From the NCBI GenBank assembly GCA_024279135.1, contig JAJRRU010000022.1:1-64000 (forward strand): DNA of 64,000 nucleotides, given 5' to 3'. This DNA comes from Alphaproteobacteria bacterium (GTDB taxonomy: Bacteria; Pseudomonadota; Alphaproteobacteria; Rhodospirillales; Casp-alpha2). The translations under genes were made by a program, and so were the position numbers. Shown piece by piece: positions 9,262 through 19,094 of this stretch (positions are counted from its first letter, which is position 1; each line of letters opens with the position of its first letter). The notes under the pieces are model-generated. The model was not told where the DNA came from. It made no database searches and worked only from the letters and a program-made list of their open reading frames with translations.

Positions 9262-10095
9262 ATGGAACCACACGATCACCCCAAACAGAAAAAAATAATG
9301 TCTGTGTCACAGCGTATTCGGGCGTATTTTTTTACCGGCGTTCTGGTAACGGCACCTTTGTTTCTGACTTATTATCTGGCCGTGCTGTTCATCAATTTTG
9401 TCGATAGCAACATCACCCCGTTGATACCGCAGAAGTATAACCCCGAAACATACCTGCCATTTGCCCTGCCGGGATTGGGGTTGCTGGTATTATTTATCGC
9501 GTTGACCCTGACCGGCATGTTTATGGCCGGCATGGTAGGGCGGTTCCTGATCCAGACCAGTGAGAGAATTCTTAACCGGATGCCGGTGGTGCGCAGCGTC
9601 TATAGTGCCATCAAGCAAATACTCGAAACCGTGCTGGCCCAGCAATCCAACGCTTTCCGGGAAGCCGTTCTGGTTGAATATCCCCGCCGTGGCATGTGGG
9701 CCGTTGCTTTTATTACCGGCAGTACCAAAGGCGAGGTTCAGAATATCACCGAAGACGAATGTATCAATATTTTCCTGCCTACGACCCCGAATCCCACATC
9801 GGGATTTTTGCTGTTTGTGCCCAAACAGGACCTTATTCCGCTTACTATGGATGTAGAGGAAGCCATCAAGATGGTCATATCCGGCGGCATCGTGACCCCG
9901 CCTGACCGTCGCCCCAAAGCCGAACAGGAAGTTCCCCTGACCCATGCAGCAATATTCGAAGATCTGGATATCCTGCGCGAAAAGGAAGGGGTGCCCGTGT
10001 TGATTCCAAAAGGCAGCCGCCCGGCAGAAAAACTGAAAGAGTCCTCTGGCCGCGAGATACATCCTAACGGAAATACCGAGAGCGAGAAGCTGTAG
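9262..10095 (+). CDS. DUF502-family inner-membrane protein
   Basis: A protein of about 277 residues from ATG 9262; an in-frame GTG at 9256 and an ATG at 9298 are alternatives because no clear ribosome site distinguishes them. Two strong membrane segments occur near residues 23-48 and 70-97. They are followed by the DUF502 core with NRMPVVRSVYSAIKQ and a soluble domain containing PRRGMWAVAFITG. The C-terminal 70 residues are charged and probably cytosolic. In alphaproteobacteria DUF502 genes are often found next to recG, as here, where recG ends 3 bp away in the convergent direction. The function is not known. Confidence 0.88.
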   Translation: MEPHDHPKQKKIMSVSQRIRAYFFTGVLVTAPLFLTYYLAVLFINFVDSNITPLIPQKYNPETYLPFALPGLGLLVLFIALTLTGMFMAGMVGRFLIQTSERILNRMPVVRSVYSAIKQILETVLAQQSNAFREAVLVEYPRRGMWAVAFITGSTKGEVQNITEDECINIFLPTTPNPTSGFLLFVPKQDLIPLTMDVEEAIKMVISGGIVTPPDRRPKAEQEVPLTHAAIFEDLDILREKEGVPVLIPKGSRPAEKLKESSGREIHPNGNTESEKL

Positions 10096-10098
10096 ATT

Positions 10099-12186
10099 TT
10101 ACCCGGAACGTAAATTCTTCACCGCCGCGTCACATTCAAATAAATATAACAAAACCCGCAGGGCCTTGCCCCGCTCGCTGCTTAATTCCGGGTCACGTTC
10201 CAAAATCAGTTGCGCGTCGCGCCGGGCCGTGGCCAGCAGATCGCCATGGTTGGCCAGATCAGCTATATGAAATTCCGGCAGACCGCTCTGGCGGGTGCCG
10301 AGCAATTCGCCTGCCCCGCGCAGCCTTAAGTCCTCCTCGGCTATCAGGAAGCCATCTTCGGTTTCGCGCAATATTTTCAAGCGTTTTTTTGCCATGGCTC
10401 CCAGCGGACTGGCGTACAATAACAAACACACGCTGGTGCCTGAGCCCCGTCCAATTCGGCCGCGTAACTGGTGTAACTGTGACAACCCATACCGTTCTGC
10501 GTGTTCGATAACCATGATGGTGGCTTCGGGCACATCCACGCCGACCTCGATTACCGTGGTGGCAACCAGAATATCCAGATTGCCGGTCTTGAAATCGGCC
10601 ATCACAGCGTCCTTTTGTGCACCTTTCAGACGGCCATGGACCAGGCCAACACGCGGAATGCCAAATTGCGAGACCAGATATTTGTGACGCTCTTCGGCCG
10701 CCGCCGCATCGATTTTTTCCGACTGTTCGACCAGCGGACACACCCAATAGATACGTGCACCGGTTTCGATGGATCGTCGCAGCCCGTCGATCACATGGTC
10801 GAGCCGTTCGATGGGCATGACCCGGGTATCAACAGGCAGCCGTCCGGCGGGTTTTTCCGTCAATCGCGAAACCTCCAGATCACCATAGGCCGTTAACATC
10901 AACGTGCGTGGTATGGGTGTCGCCGTCATGACCAGCATATCAACGGCGCGCCCCTTGGCGGCCAGCGTCAGGCGCTGGTGCACGCCGAAGCGGTGCTGTT
11001 CGTCAATCACCGCGAAGGCCAGATCGAAAAATTCAACATCGTCCTGAAACAGGGCGTGGGTGCCAATGATGATGTGGGCTGTGCCGCTGGATATGCTTTC
11101 GAGTACGGATTTTCGTGTCTTGCCTTTCTCCCGGCCGCTCAGAAATACCACGTTCAGGCCGCAGGCCTCAACCAGGGGGGTGATGGTGGAGAGATGTTGG
11201 CGGGCGAGAATTTCCGTTGGTGCCATGATGGCACTTTGGTGCCCGGCCTCAATGGCACCGAGCATAGCGAGCAGGGCGACAATGGTCTTGCCACTGCCCA
11301 CATCACCCTGCAACAGACGCAACATCCGCTCATTGCCGGACATATCGGTTGAGATTTCCTCCAGAGCGGTGATTTGTGACGGGGTTAGCTGGAAGGGTAG
11401 TGCACCGAGAACAATTTCGCTCAGTTTGCCGGTTGTCTTGATCGCGCGGCCTTTTTGTCGGCGCAAGGTTCGCCGCACCACAGCCAGTGCCAGTTGATTG
11501 GCCAACAGTTCATCATAGGCCAGTCGCAGGCGCGGCGTGGCGTTTGGTTCAAGGGCACTCGAGCCATCCGGGTTGTGTGCTTCCAGCAAGGTGGCCTTCC
11601 AGCCCGACCAACCCTGTTGGGAACATTGCGCCCCATCGAGCCATTCGGGAAGTTCGGGCACCATGTCGAGGGCCGCCCGTATGGCCTTGCTGATGGTCTT
11701 CAGGGTTAATCCCGCCGTTAGTCCATAGACAGGTTCAATAGCCTGCAGTTTTTCGATGTCCTCCAGCGTGCCAATATGATCGGGGTGGGTCATTTGCAGG
11801 GCACCGCTGAAATTTTCGACAATACCGCTGACCACCCGGGTTTCGCCTTCGGGCAGCACTTTTCGCAGGTAGTCCTCGTGGGCGTGGAAAAAGACCAGTG
11901 TCAGCTTACCCATGTCATCGCCACACTCGACCTTGTAGGGTGCGCGGCGGTTGGGGGATTTTTTGTGTTTGAGTACCTGGACCGTTATTGTCGCCACAAT
12001 GCCGGTTTGGGCCTCGGTTATTTTCGGGGCGTACCGGCGGTCGATGATGTTAACCGGGAGGTGCCATAACAGATCAACCAGTCGATTGCCGCCTGTTGCA
12101 TTTTCCAGCGTTACCGCGTTGCGCGGGCCCACACCTTGCAAGGATGTAACCGACTTGAACAGGTCAAAAAGAATTTCCGGGCGCAT
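10099..12186 (-). CDS. recG: ATP-dependent DNA helicase RecG
   Basis: A 695-residue superfamily 2 helicase that remodels stalled replication forks and branched recombination intermediates. The N-terminal wedge/OB domain (about 1-160) precedes the motor domains. Walker A is GDVGSGKT (294-301) and the DExH box is DEQH (395-398). The C-terminal helicase domain contains HGRLKG and an arginine-rich motif VI (QLRGRIGRG). Length matches the family (about 690). It is convergent with the DUF502 gene and divergent from sdhE, the usual alphaproteobacterial arrangement recG/sdhE/mfd. Confidence 0.97.
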   Translation of the reverse strand: MRPEILFDLFKSVTSLQGVGPRNAVTLENATGGNRLVDLLWHLPVNIIDRRYAPKITEAQTGIVATITVQVLKHKKSPNRRAPYKVECGDDMGKLTLVFFHAHEDYLRKVLPEGETRVVSGIVENFSGALQMTHPDHIGTLEDIEKLQAIEPVYGLTAGLTLKTISKAIRAALDMVPELPEWLDGAQCSQQGWSGWKATLLEAHNPDGSSALEPNATPRLRLAYDELLANQLALAVVRRTLRRQKGRAIKTTGKLSEIVLGALPFQLTPSQITALEEISTDMSGNERMLRLLQGDVGSGKTIVALLAMLGAIEAGHQSAIMAPTEILARQHLSTITPLVEACGLNVVFLSGREKGKTRKSVLESISSGTAHIIIGTHALFQDDVEFFDLAFAVIDEQHRFGVHQRLTLAAKGRAVDMLVMTATPIPRTLMLTAYGDLEVSRLTEKPAGRLPVDTRVMPIERLDHVIDGLRRSIETGARIYWVCPLVEQSEKIDAAAAEERHKYLVSQFGIPRVGLVHGRLKGAQKDAVMADFKTGNLDILVATTVIEVGVDVPEATIMVIEHAERYGLSQLHQLRGRIGRGSGTSVCLLLYASPLGAMAKKRLKILRETEDGFLIAEEDLRLRGAGELLGTRQSGLPEFHIADLANHGDLLATARRDAQLILERDPELSSERGKALRVLLYLFECDAAVKNLRSG

Positions 12187-12322
12187 GGTTGAACTCTTCG
12201 GGGTTTTGTTGTTGCCCCCGCTGGTTTATGGGGTATATCAGGCTGACAAGTTGCTATTAACCCCTTATACCCTGTCAGTGAGGTCGATACATTGCTTTTT
12301 ATCACATGACGGAGACTTGAAC

Positions 12323-12574
12323 GTGGATGACAGATGCAAACGATTGTTATATCGCAGCCAGCATCGCGGCATGAAGGAAACCGACATGCTGATGGGGAAT
12401 TTTGCAAAATTACATCTGCCAACCATGAACGAGGCAGAACTTGTTGAGTTCGAGCAACTGCTTGATGAAGGCGATAACGACCTGTTGAACTGGATATTGC
12501 AACACGACGAACCACCCAGGCGGGTACATGGCCCGGTTTTGAGCAAGTTAATAGAATTTAGAAAGTCGCTTTAA
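12323..12574 (+). CDS. sdhE: FAD assembly factor SdhE (succinate dehydrogenase flavinylation)
   Basis: An 83-residue protein starting at GTG 12323, with GGAG at 12311-12314. SdhE helps attach FAD covalently to SdhA and so matures respiratory complex II. The family core is clear: KRLLYRSQHRGMKETDMLMG contains the RGxxE motif (RGMKE) that contacts FAD and flavoprotein. It is followed by the conserved acidic helix ELVEFEQLLDEGDNDLLNW. It lies 4 bp before mfd and is transcribed divergently from recG, as in many alphaproteobacteria. Confidence 0.92.
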   Translation: MDDRCKRLLYRSQHRGMKETDMLMGNFAKLHLPTMNEAELVEFEQLLDEGDNDLLNWILQHDEPPRRVHGPVLSKLIEFRKSL

Positions 12575-12578
12575 TACA

Positions 12579-15500
12579 GTGTCCAACAATCATTCTGCCA
12601 TTATTGACGGTATACTCAATGCTTCGGCGCGTGTGGAAATCGGTGCTACACCGGACGGTTTTGATGCCCGGTTATTATGTACCCTGGCCCACCGGGTTGG
12701 CCGGGTGCTGGTCATCGTTGCCGATGATGTGGCGCTGGCCCGCACATCTGCGGCACTGGCTTTCTTTGACCCTGATATAGACTGTCTGGCGTTCCCGGCC
12801 TGGGACTGTTTGCCTTATGACCGGGTCTCGCCCAGTGCGGACGTGGCAAACCAGCGCATCAGTGTGTTGTCACGATTGCTGGACAAACGACAGGCCAATG
12901 AGCGACGGATCGTGGTCACCACGGTTTCGGCCTTTTTGCAACGGATCATACCGCGTAGCGCCCTCGACGGGCGATCGCTCACTATCGAAAGCGGTGCCAT
13001 CCGTTCGCCGGACCATATCATCGGCTTCTTGGGACGCAACGGCTATGTTCATGCCGATACGGTTATGGAGCCTGGCGAATATGCCCGGCGTGGCGGGATT
13101 CTCGATATATTCCCAGCCGGCAGCCAAACGCCGTTCAGGCTCGACTTCTTCGGTGATGAGATCGAGACCATACGCATATTCGATGCCCAGTCACAACGCA
13201 CCACAGGTAAAACCGACAAGCTGCATATTATCCCGCTTGGCGAGGTTTTCCTCGATGAAGATGCCGTATCGCGATTTCGCAGTAACTACCGGGAATTGTT
13301 TGGCGTAACCGGCGACAATGACCCGCTCTATGCATCCATATCGGCGGAGCGGCGGTATCTGGGTATGGAACACTGGTTGCCGCTGTTTCACGACCGGTTG
13401 GAAACCCTGCTGGATTATACCGGTGATATAACGGTTGTTTTAGCCAATCAGGCGATTGCAGCCCGCGACGCCCGGATTGACCTGATCGAGGAATATTTTG
13501 CTGCCCGGCAGGCCGTCGACGGCAGCAAATCAAGCCTGGGTGGTTCACCCTATCATCCGGTTCCCAGCAAACGCCTTTATCTGGACAGCGATGAATTTGA
13601 TACCTTGCTGGCCCCCTTGCCGGGCGGGCAGATATCGCCTTTTGATTTACCCCAAAGCGATGTCGCCACCACCATTAATGGTGGCGGTCATACGGGTCGG
13701 GATTTCGCCGATGTACGGGTCAGCAACGAGGGCAACCTATTCGCCGTGGTCACCGATCATATCAGTGAGCTGCTGTCCCAACGTCGGCGCGTGGTCATAA
13801 CGGCCATGAGTGACGGATCACGCGAAAGGCTGCGCAAGGTCTTTATTGAACACGGACTGCCCATGGGCGCCGATGTGGAAAACTGGGCGGATGTGGGTGC
13901 CACAAAGCTCAGGTCTTGCAGTATCGCAGTAGCGGCCTTCGAGCGGGGCTTTGTCAGTGACGACATGGCGTTGATTACCGAGCAGGATATTCTCGGTGAA
14001 CGCCTGTCGCGTCCGCACGCCCGCAAGATCAAGGCCGAGAACATCATTACCGATGCCATGGCCCTGAACCCCGGCGACCTGGTGGTGCATGTGGATCACG
14101 GCATCGGGCGGTTCGATGGACTGTCCATCATTGAGGTCAGCAGTGCACCCCATGACTGCCTGCAACTGACCTATCATGGTGATACCCGGCTTTATTTGCC
14201 GGTGGAAAATATCGAGCTGATCTCCCGTTATGGCTCCGATGATACCGGCGCCCAGCTAGACCGTTTGGGTGGTGCAGCGTGGCAGGCCCGCAAAGCACGC
14301 CTGAAAGAACGGATCGCCGAAGTCGCCGATGCACTGATCAAGGTTGCCGCAGCCCGCGAATTACAGGCCGGTGAGCGGATAGTTCCCGAACCTGCGAGCT
14401 ATGAGGAGTTCTGTGCACGTTTCCCTTATGTCGAAACACATGACCAGAAATCGGCTATCGATAGTGTCATGGCTGATCTGGCCAGCGGTCGAAATGCCGA
14501 CCGGCTGGTGTGCGGCGATGTGGGCTTCGGTAAAACCGAGGTTGCCCTGCGGGCGGCGTTTGTTACGGCCATGGATGGCAAGCAGGTGGCTGTTGTGGTG
14601 CCCACAACGTTGCTGTGTCGCCAGCACTATCTTAATTTTGTCGAACGGTTTCGCGGCTTCCCCGTTAAAATCCGCCAACTGTCGAGATTCGTGACCGCGA
14701 AAGAGTCCAAAGACACCAAACACGGACTGGACAAGGGCACGGTGGATATCGTTATCGGTACCCACGCCTTGCTGGCCAAGGATATCGCCTTTCGTGATCT
14801 GGGATTGCTGGTGATCGACGAGGAACAGCATTTCGGTGTGACCCATAAGGAACGCCTGAAAAGCCTGAAGGCTAATGTTCATGTGCTGACTCTGACCGCC
14901 ACCCCCATACCGCGCACCTTGCAACTGGCACTCAGTGGGGTCCGGGAAATGAGCCTGATTGCCACACCGCCTGTGGACCGGTTAGCGGTGCGAACCTACA
15001 TCCTGCCGTTTGATCCGGTGATTATCCGCGAGGCAATCCTGCGCGAACGCTATCGTGGTGGTCAGACTTTTTATGTCTGCCCGCGGATCGCCGATCTGGA
15101 CAGGGTCGAGCGACAAATTCGCGAATTGGTACCGGAAGTTTCCATGGTGGTGGTTCATGGCCAGATGCCGCCAGCAACCATGGAAGAAACAATGACGTCC
15201 TTTTACGATGGCAATCATGACGTTTTATTATCGACAAACATCATTGAGAGCGGCATCGATATGCCACGGGTCAATTCCATTATCATCCATCGCGCCGACT
15301 TTTTCGGGTTATCGCAACTCTACCAGTTGCGCGGGCGGGTCGGTCGTTCCAAGGCCCGTGCCTATGCCTACCTGACATTGTCGCCGGGTAAAAAGCTGAC
15401 ACCGGCTGCCGAAAAACGACTGGAAGTCATGCAAACCCTCGATCATCTGGGGGCGGGGTTCTCGCTTGCCAGTCATGATCTGGATATTCGCGGCGCGGGA

Positions 15501-16088
15501 AACTTGCTGGGTGATGAGCAGTCAGGCCATATTCGCGAAGTCGGCATCGAATTGTACCAACAGATGCTGGAAGAAGCGGTTGCCCAGGCCCGTGGTCTGG
15601 AGGGGGCAGACGGTACCAGCGACAAGGCGTGGAGCCCACAGATCAATATTGGCCTGTCTGTCCTGATCCCCGATTATTATGTGTCAGAATTATCCGTGCG
15701 AATGGGGCTCTATCGGCGCATTGCCACCCTGACCAATCGGACGGAAACTGATGAGCTGGCGGTCGAAATGATTGACCGTTTTGGCCCGTTGCCCCATGAG
15801 GCTGAAAATTTACTGCAAAGTGTTGTGATCAAACAACTGTGTCGCGAAGCCGGGTTGGAAAAGGTCGATGCCGGACCCAAGGGAGCCATTATTGCTTTTC
15901 GCAACAACAGTTTCGCCAATCCGGCGGGGCTGGTCGGTTTTATTCAGGAAAATCGCGGTACGGTTAAGCTGCGCCCGGACCATACACTGGTCTATAAGCG
16001 GGCCTGGGATGATACACAGACCCGCCTTGCGGGGGTTCGTACGATGATGAAAAAATTGTCAGAAACGGCGCGCAGCCAGCAACCCTGA
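12579..16088 (+). CDS. mfd: Transcription-repair coupling factor Mfd
   Basis: A 1169-residue translocase that removes RNA polymerase stalled at lesions and recruits UvrA. It starts at GTG 12579, four bases after the sdhE stop. It has N-terminal UvrB-like domains (about 1-330), an RNA polymerase interaction domain (about 490-560) and the RecG-like motor. Walker A is GDVGFGKTE (from residue 646) and the DExQ box is DEEQHFG (near 747). The TRG motif region and C-terminal UvrA-binding domain follow. Length matches the family. It is convergent with the small secreted protein downstream. Confidence 0.97.
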   Translation: MSNNHSAIIDGILNASARVEIGATPDGFDARLLCTLAHRVGRVLVIVADDVALARTSAALAFFDPDIDCLAFPAWDCLPYDRVSPSADVANQRISVLSRLLDKRQANERRIVVTTVSAFLQRIIPRSALDGRSLTIESGAIRSPDHIIGFLGRNGYVHADTVMEPGEYARRGGILDIFPAGSQTPFRLDFFGDEIETIRIFDAQSQRTTGKTDKLHIIPLGEVFLDEDAVSRFRSNYRELFGVTGDNDPLYASISAERRYLGMEHWLPLFHDRLETLLDYTGDITVVLANQAIAARDARIDLIEEYFAARQAVDGSKSSLGGSPYHPVPSKRLYLDSDEFDTLLAPLPGGQISPFDLPQSDVATTINGGGHTGRDFADVRVSNEGNLFAVVTDHISELLSQRRRVVITAMSDGSRERLRKVFIEHGLPMGADVENWADVGATKLRSCSIAVAAFERGFVSDDMALITEQDILGERLSRPHARKIKAENIITDAMALNPGDLVVHVDHGIGRFDGLSIIEVSSAPHDCLQLTYHGDTRLYLPVENIELISRYGSDDTGAQLDRLGGAAWQARKARLKERIAEVADALIKVAAARELQAGERIVPEPASYEEFCARFPYVETHDQKSAIDSVMADLASGRNADRLVCGDVGFGKTEVALRAAFVTAMDGKQVAVVVPTTLLCRQHYLNFVERFRGFPVKIRQLSRFVTAKESKDTKHGLDKGTVDIVIGTHALLAKDIAFRDLGLLVIDEEQHFGVTHKERLKSLKANVHVLTLTATPIPRTLQLALSGVREMSLIATPPVDRLAVRTYILPFDPVIIREAILRERYRGGQTFYVCPRIADLDRVERQIRELVPEVSMVVVHGQMPPATMEETMTSFYDGNHDVLLSTNIIESGIDMPRVNSIIIHRADFFGLSQLYQLRGRVGRSKARAYAYLTLSPGKKLTPAAEKRLEVMQTLDHLGAGFSLASHDLDIRGAGNLLGDEQSGHIREVGIELYQQMLEEAVAQARGLEGADGTSDKAWSPQINIGLSVLIPDYYVSELSVRMGLYRRIATLTNRTETDELAVEMIDRFGPLPHEAENLLQSVVIKQLCREAGLEKVDAGPKGAIIAFRNNSFANPAGLVGFIQENRGTVKLRPDHTLVYKRAWDDTQTRLAGVRTMMKKLSETARSQQP

Positions 16089-16097
16089 ACGGTCAGC

Positions 16098-16496
16098 TCA
16101 GGAGCTGCACTTGACCGAAACATCAGCCTGATGCTTGCGGGGGATTTGCTTGCTATCAATGAACAAGCCGATCTGATCGGGAATTATCGCTGCATTCTTG
16201 ACCTTGAAGGTCGCGGTCTGGCCTTTGTTCAGACTCATGCGGCGTTTGGATACGACCAGGTTCTGGCTGACCTTGAACAGTTTGAAATTCAGGGATTTGA
16301 GTTTATTGGCACCAACATTACGGACCTGAAAGACCGCAGAGCCATCAACGCACTTGCTCGTTACATAAAGATCAAGCGAGCGGATAAGTGTCTGGTTTAA
16401 CTGTTGTGCTTCGGCGGTACGAGGATGCAGGGCTACAACACTGACCAGTCCGGCAAGAGCGGATAAGATAACGAAACCTTTTAGACTTTTAAGCAT
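16098..16496 (-). CDS. Small secreted protein of unknown function
   Basis: A 132-residue protein with a clear signal peptide: basic start MLKSLKG, a hydrophobic core (8-23) and a cleavage site after AEA (about residue 30). The mature part of about 100 residues is rich in Lys, Val and Ser. It contains two Cys (in SKCVDG, near 54, and in VKCSS at the end) that could form one disulfide. The repeated VRNVG/FKVKN-type strands suggest a small beta-sandwich. I recognise no family. It ends 9 bp from the convergent mfd stop. AGGA upstream of the ATG and a good promoter at 16527-16554 support expression. Confidence 0.7.
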   Translation of the reverse strand: MLKSLKGFVILSALAGLVSVVALHPRTAEAQQLNQTLIRSLDLYVTSKCVDGSAVFQVRNVGANKLKSLNFKLFKVSQNLVVSKRRMSLNKGQTATFKVKNAAIIPDQIGLFIDSKQIPRKHQADVSVKCSS

Positions 16497-16526
16497 TTTG
16501 ATGTTTCCTAGTTTATTTGTGCGTTG

Positions 16527-16554
16527 TGTATATCAACTATTTTCAATCATGCAA
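16527..16554 (-). promoter_or_regulatory. Sigma-70-type promoter for the small secreted protein
   Basis: Reading the reverse strand, TTGCAT (16554-16549) and TATACA (16532-16527) are 16 bp apart and lie about 30 bp before the ATG at 16496. Both hexamers are near consensus. Confidence 0.45.
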
Positions 16555-17157
16555 CAGTAAAGTTAATTTTTTACTATGATTTATAGTATTAAAATATTTT
16601 TTTAATAATAATGATTATTAATTCAATAGGTAGTTATATGGTAAATTTATTATTAAAAGCAAAGCTAAAACAAGCTGTTAGCAAGCAGAAGTAGAAAATT
16701 TAAAATAAATATTTATAGAAGAAATTTTTTTTATGGATAATCCAGGCTGTGCGTAGTCACAGGCATAGCTTAAATTAAAATGCAATCATTCAGAGATTAA
16801 ACTGAATGAATTAAGTATTAATTATAATATTACTGTACATGTTAATACAAATAACGATTGATTTTAAATATAAATCAACAAGTAGCATAAAAATTTGACC
16901 TGATTGGTTTCAATTCAGGTGTAATTTTATATAGTTCATATATGCTTATTGCCATGAATTGAACCATCCACAGGTTCGATTTCGGGGGCAGGATAAAACA
17001 TTGTTACTGAATTTTATTTGTAAAATTTTATGTTTTTTGCCTGTCCGGCGCTAAAGATTACGAATATTGACCAGGTTATTGGTAAACGGCTGTCCTGAAC
17101 GAACAAGATTCGTGGCGTGTGGATTGTTCCTGTCGGATCTGGTCTGGCTAATCGCCC
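16555..17157. other. AT-rich intergenic region, about 600 bp, no clear gene
   Basis: The stretch is strongly AT-rich over 16555-16900, unlike its neighbours. It holds one hairpin: ACCTGA at 16898-16903 and TCAGGT at 16915-16920, with extra TTG/CAA pairing inside. An 18-codon reading frame at 16638-16694 encodes a basic amphipathic peptide and has AGG 7 bp before its ATG, but nothing else supports it. From about 17040 base composition returns to normal. No tRNA, known RNA or longer reading frame was recognised. Confidence 0.5.
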
Positions 17158-17625
17158 CTAAAAGATTCCGGCTTCCAGCCCGGCAGCCATGGTGGTGCCC
17201 AGATCTTCACATTGTTTGACGAATAATGCCGCATCATAGGTACCGCAACAGATCAAGGGCGGTTGAATGGCCCGCCAGCGGAGGCCCGTAACGATGGTCT
17301 CGATGGCGCGTTTGGTTCCCGTGCCATCATGTCCGGCCCGGATATAGACGCCATATGGCAACCCCTGGGTTTCTTCGAGGCAGGGGTAATAAATCCGGTC
17401 AAAAAAATCTTTCAGGGCACCGCTCATGTATCCAAGATTTTCTGTGGTCCCGAGAATAATTCCTTGGCACGACAACACATCCGCTACATCGGCTTCAAAG
17501 GGGGTGCGAACCAAAACATCGATCCCGTCCACATCGCGGTGACGTGCGCCACGGTTGAGCGCATCGCACAATTCGCGGGTGTTGGGGGAAGGGATATGGG
17601 CAACAATCAGTAATTTTTTACTCAT
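17158..17625 (-). CDS. Flavodoxin-fold NAD(P)H-dependent oxidoreductase-like protein
   Basis: A 155-residue protein with the flavodoxin-like start [20 protein letters not shown] (residues 4-23), where the SPNT segment would hold the FMN phosphate. Later [20 protein letters not shown] (about 58-77) matches the second FMN loop and dimer helix of NADPH-dependent FMN reductase/NAD(P)H:quinone oxidoreductases. It may reduce quinones or flavins in the cytosol; the substrate is unknown. It stands alone, divergent from proS. Family assignment good, function general. Confidence 0.8.
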   Translation of the reverse strand: MSKKLLIVAHIPSPNTRELCDALNRGARHRDVDGIDVLVRTPFEADVADVLSCQGIILGTTENLGYMSGALKDFFDRIYYPCLEETQGLPYGVYIRAGHDGTGTKRAIETIVTGLRWRAIQPPLICCGTYDAALFVKQCEDLGTTMAAGLEAGIF

Positions 17626-17775
17626 GGTGGTTATAGTGCCACAGATAAAACAAAAATAAACATCAACATCAGCCCCAAGTATGGCTCTGGCCCATGGACT
17701 TTATTGATCCAGTCTCATAAAGTCCGCCTACGCTTTTGCCATTACAATCATTCTTTATATAAGGATTACGTTTCC

Positions 17776-19089
17776 ATGCGGCTGTCACGATATTTCCTGC
17801 CAACCCTGAAAGAAACCCCGAGCGAGGCCCAGATCGCCTCTCACCGTTTGATGCTGCGGGCCGGCATGATCCGCCAGTCCAGTGCCGGTATCTATTCGTG
17901 GTTACCGCTTGGCCATCGGGTCTTGATGAAAATCCAGGCCATTGTTGAGGAAGAACAGGACGCCATGGGTGCCCAGCAGATTCTCATGCCGACCATCCAG
18001 CCCGCCGATCTGTGGCGGGTGAGCGGGCGGTATGATGCTTACGGTCCGGAAATGCTGCGAATCAAGGATCGACACGACCGCGACATGCTCTATGGCCCGA
18101 CCAACGAAGAACAGGTCACGGAAATATTTCACGACTGTGTACGCAGCTATAAAGACCTGCCCAAGATGCTTTATCATATTCAATGGAAGTTCCGTGACGA
18201 GGTCCGGCCCCGGTTTGGCATTATGCGTGGACGCGAATTTCTCATGAAGGATGCCTATTCTTTTGATCTGGATATGACTGAAGGCCGCCGGAGCTATAAC
18301 AAATTTTTTATCAGTTACCTGCGTACCTTTGCTCGTCTGGGATTAAAGGCGATCCCCATGGCCGCCGATAGTGGGCCCATCGGGGGTGACATGAGCCATG
18401 AATTTCTGGTCCTCGCCGAGACCGGGGAAAGTGAGGTGGCCTGCCACCGTGACTTGCTGGAAATGGACTGGTCCGACAAACCCATCGATTACGAGGCCGA
18501 CCTCCAACCTCTGGTGGATAGCTTTACCGCCAAGTACGCCGCCACGGATGAGAAACGTGACGCCGAACAGGAAGCCGCGCTGGGTGATGATCTGGTCACG
18601 GCCCGTGGTATCGAGGTTGGTCATATTTTCCATTTTGGCACTAAGTATTCGGTACCATTTGAGGCCAATGTAACGACCAGCGATGGCGGTGAGGTCGCAG
18701 TTTCCATGGGATCATATGGTATCGGTGTATCGCGACTGGTGGGCGCTATTATCGAAGCCTTTCACGACGATGACGGGATCATCTGGCCCGAGGTCGTCGC
18801 CCCGTTCAAGGTCGGCCTGATTAACCTGAAGGTTGGTGATGAGACATGCGATGGGGCCTGCGAGGGTATTTATAACGACCTGACAGAGGCCGGAGTGGAA
18901 GTGCTCTATGACGACCGCGATATTCGTGCCGGTGGTAAATTCGCCGATATGGACTTGATCGGCCTGCCGTGGCAGATCATCGCCGGACCGCGGGGATTGA
19001 AAAACGGCATGGTTGAATTGAAAAGCCGGGCAACCGGCGAGCGCGAGGAAATCAGCCTTGAAGCCGCGCTCTCGCGGATGGCGGAGTAG
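17776..19089 (+). CDS. proS: Prolyl-tRNA synthetase, short alphaproteobacterial type
   Basis: A 437-residue class II aminoacyl-tRNA synthetase that charges tRNA-Pro. ATG 17776 with AAGGA at 17761-17765 is chosen over an in-frame ATG at 17704. The start [13 protein letters not shown] and the motif 2 region [18 protein letters not shown] are standard. The protein is about 130 residues shorter than E. coli ProS because the editing insertion between motifs 2 and 3 is absent, as is usual in alphaproteobacteria. Motif 3 [13 protein letters not shown] and an anticodon-binding domain finish it. It is 5 bp upstream of the LolC/E-type permease. Confidence 0.97.
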   Translation: MRLSRYFLPTLKETPSEAQIASHRLMLRAGMIRQSSAGIYSWLPLGHRVLMKIQAIVEEEQDAMGAQQILMPTIQPADLWRVSGRYDAYGPEMLRIKDRHDRDMLYGPTNEEQVTEIFHDCVRSYKDLPKMLYHIQWKFRDEVRPRFGIMRGREFLMKDAYSFDLDMTEGRRSYNKFFISYLRTFARLGLKAIPMAADSGPIGGDMSHEFLVLAETGESEVACHRDLLEMDWSDKPIDYEADLQPLVDSFTAKYAATDEKRDAEQEAALGDDLVTARGIEVGHIFHFGTKYSVPFEANVTTSDGGEVAVSMGSYGIGVSRLVGAIIEAFHDDDGIIWPEVVAPFKVGLINLKVGDETCDGACEGIYNDLTEAGVEVLYDDRDIRAGGKFADMDLIGLPWQIIAGPRGLKNGMVELKSRATGEREEISLEAALSRMAE

Positions 19090-19094
19090 CGGGA

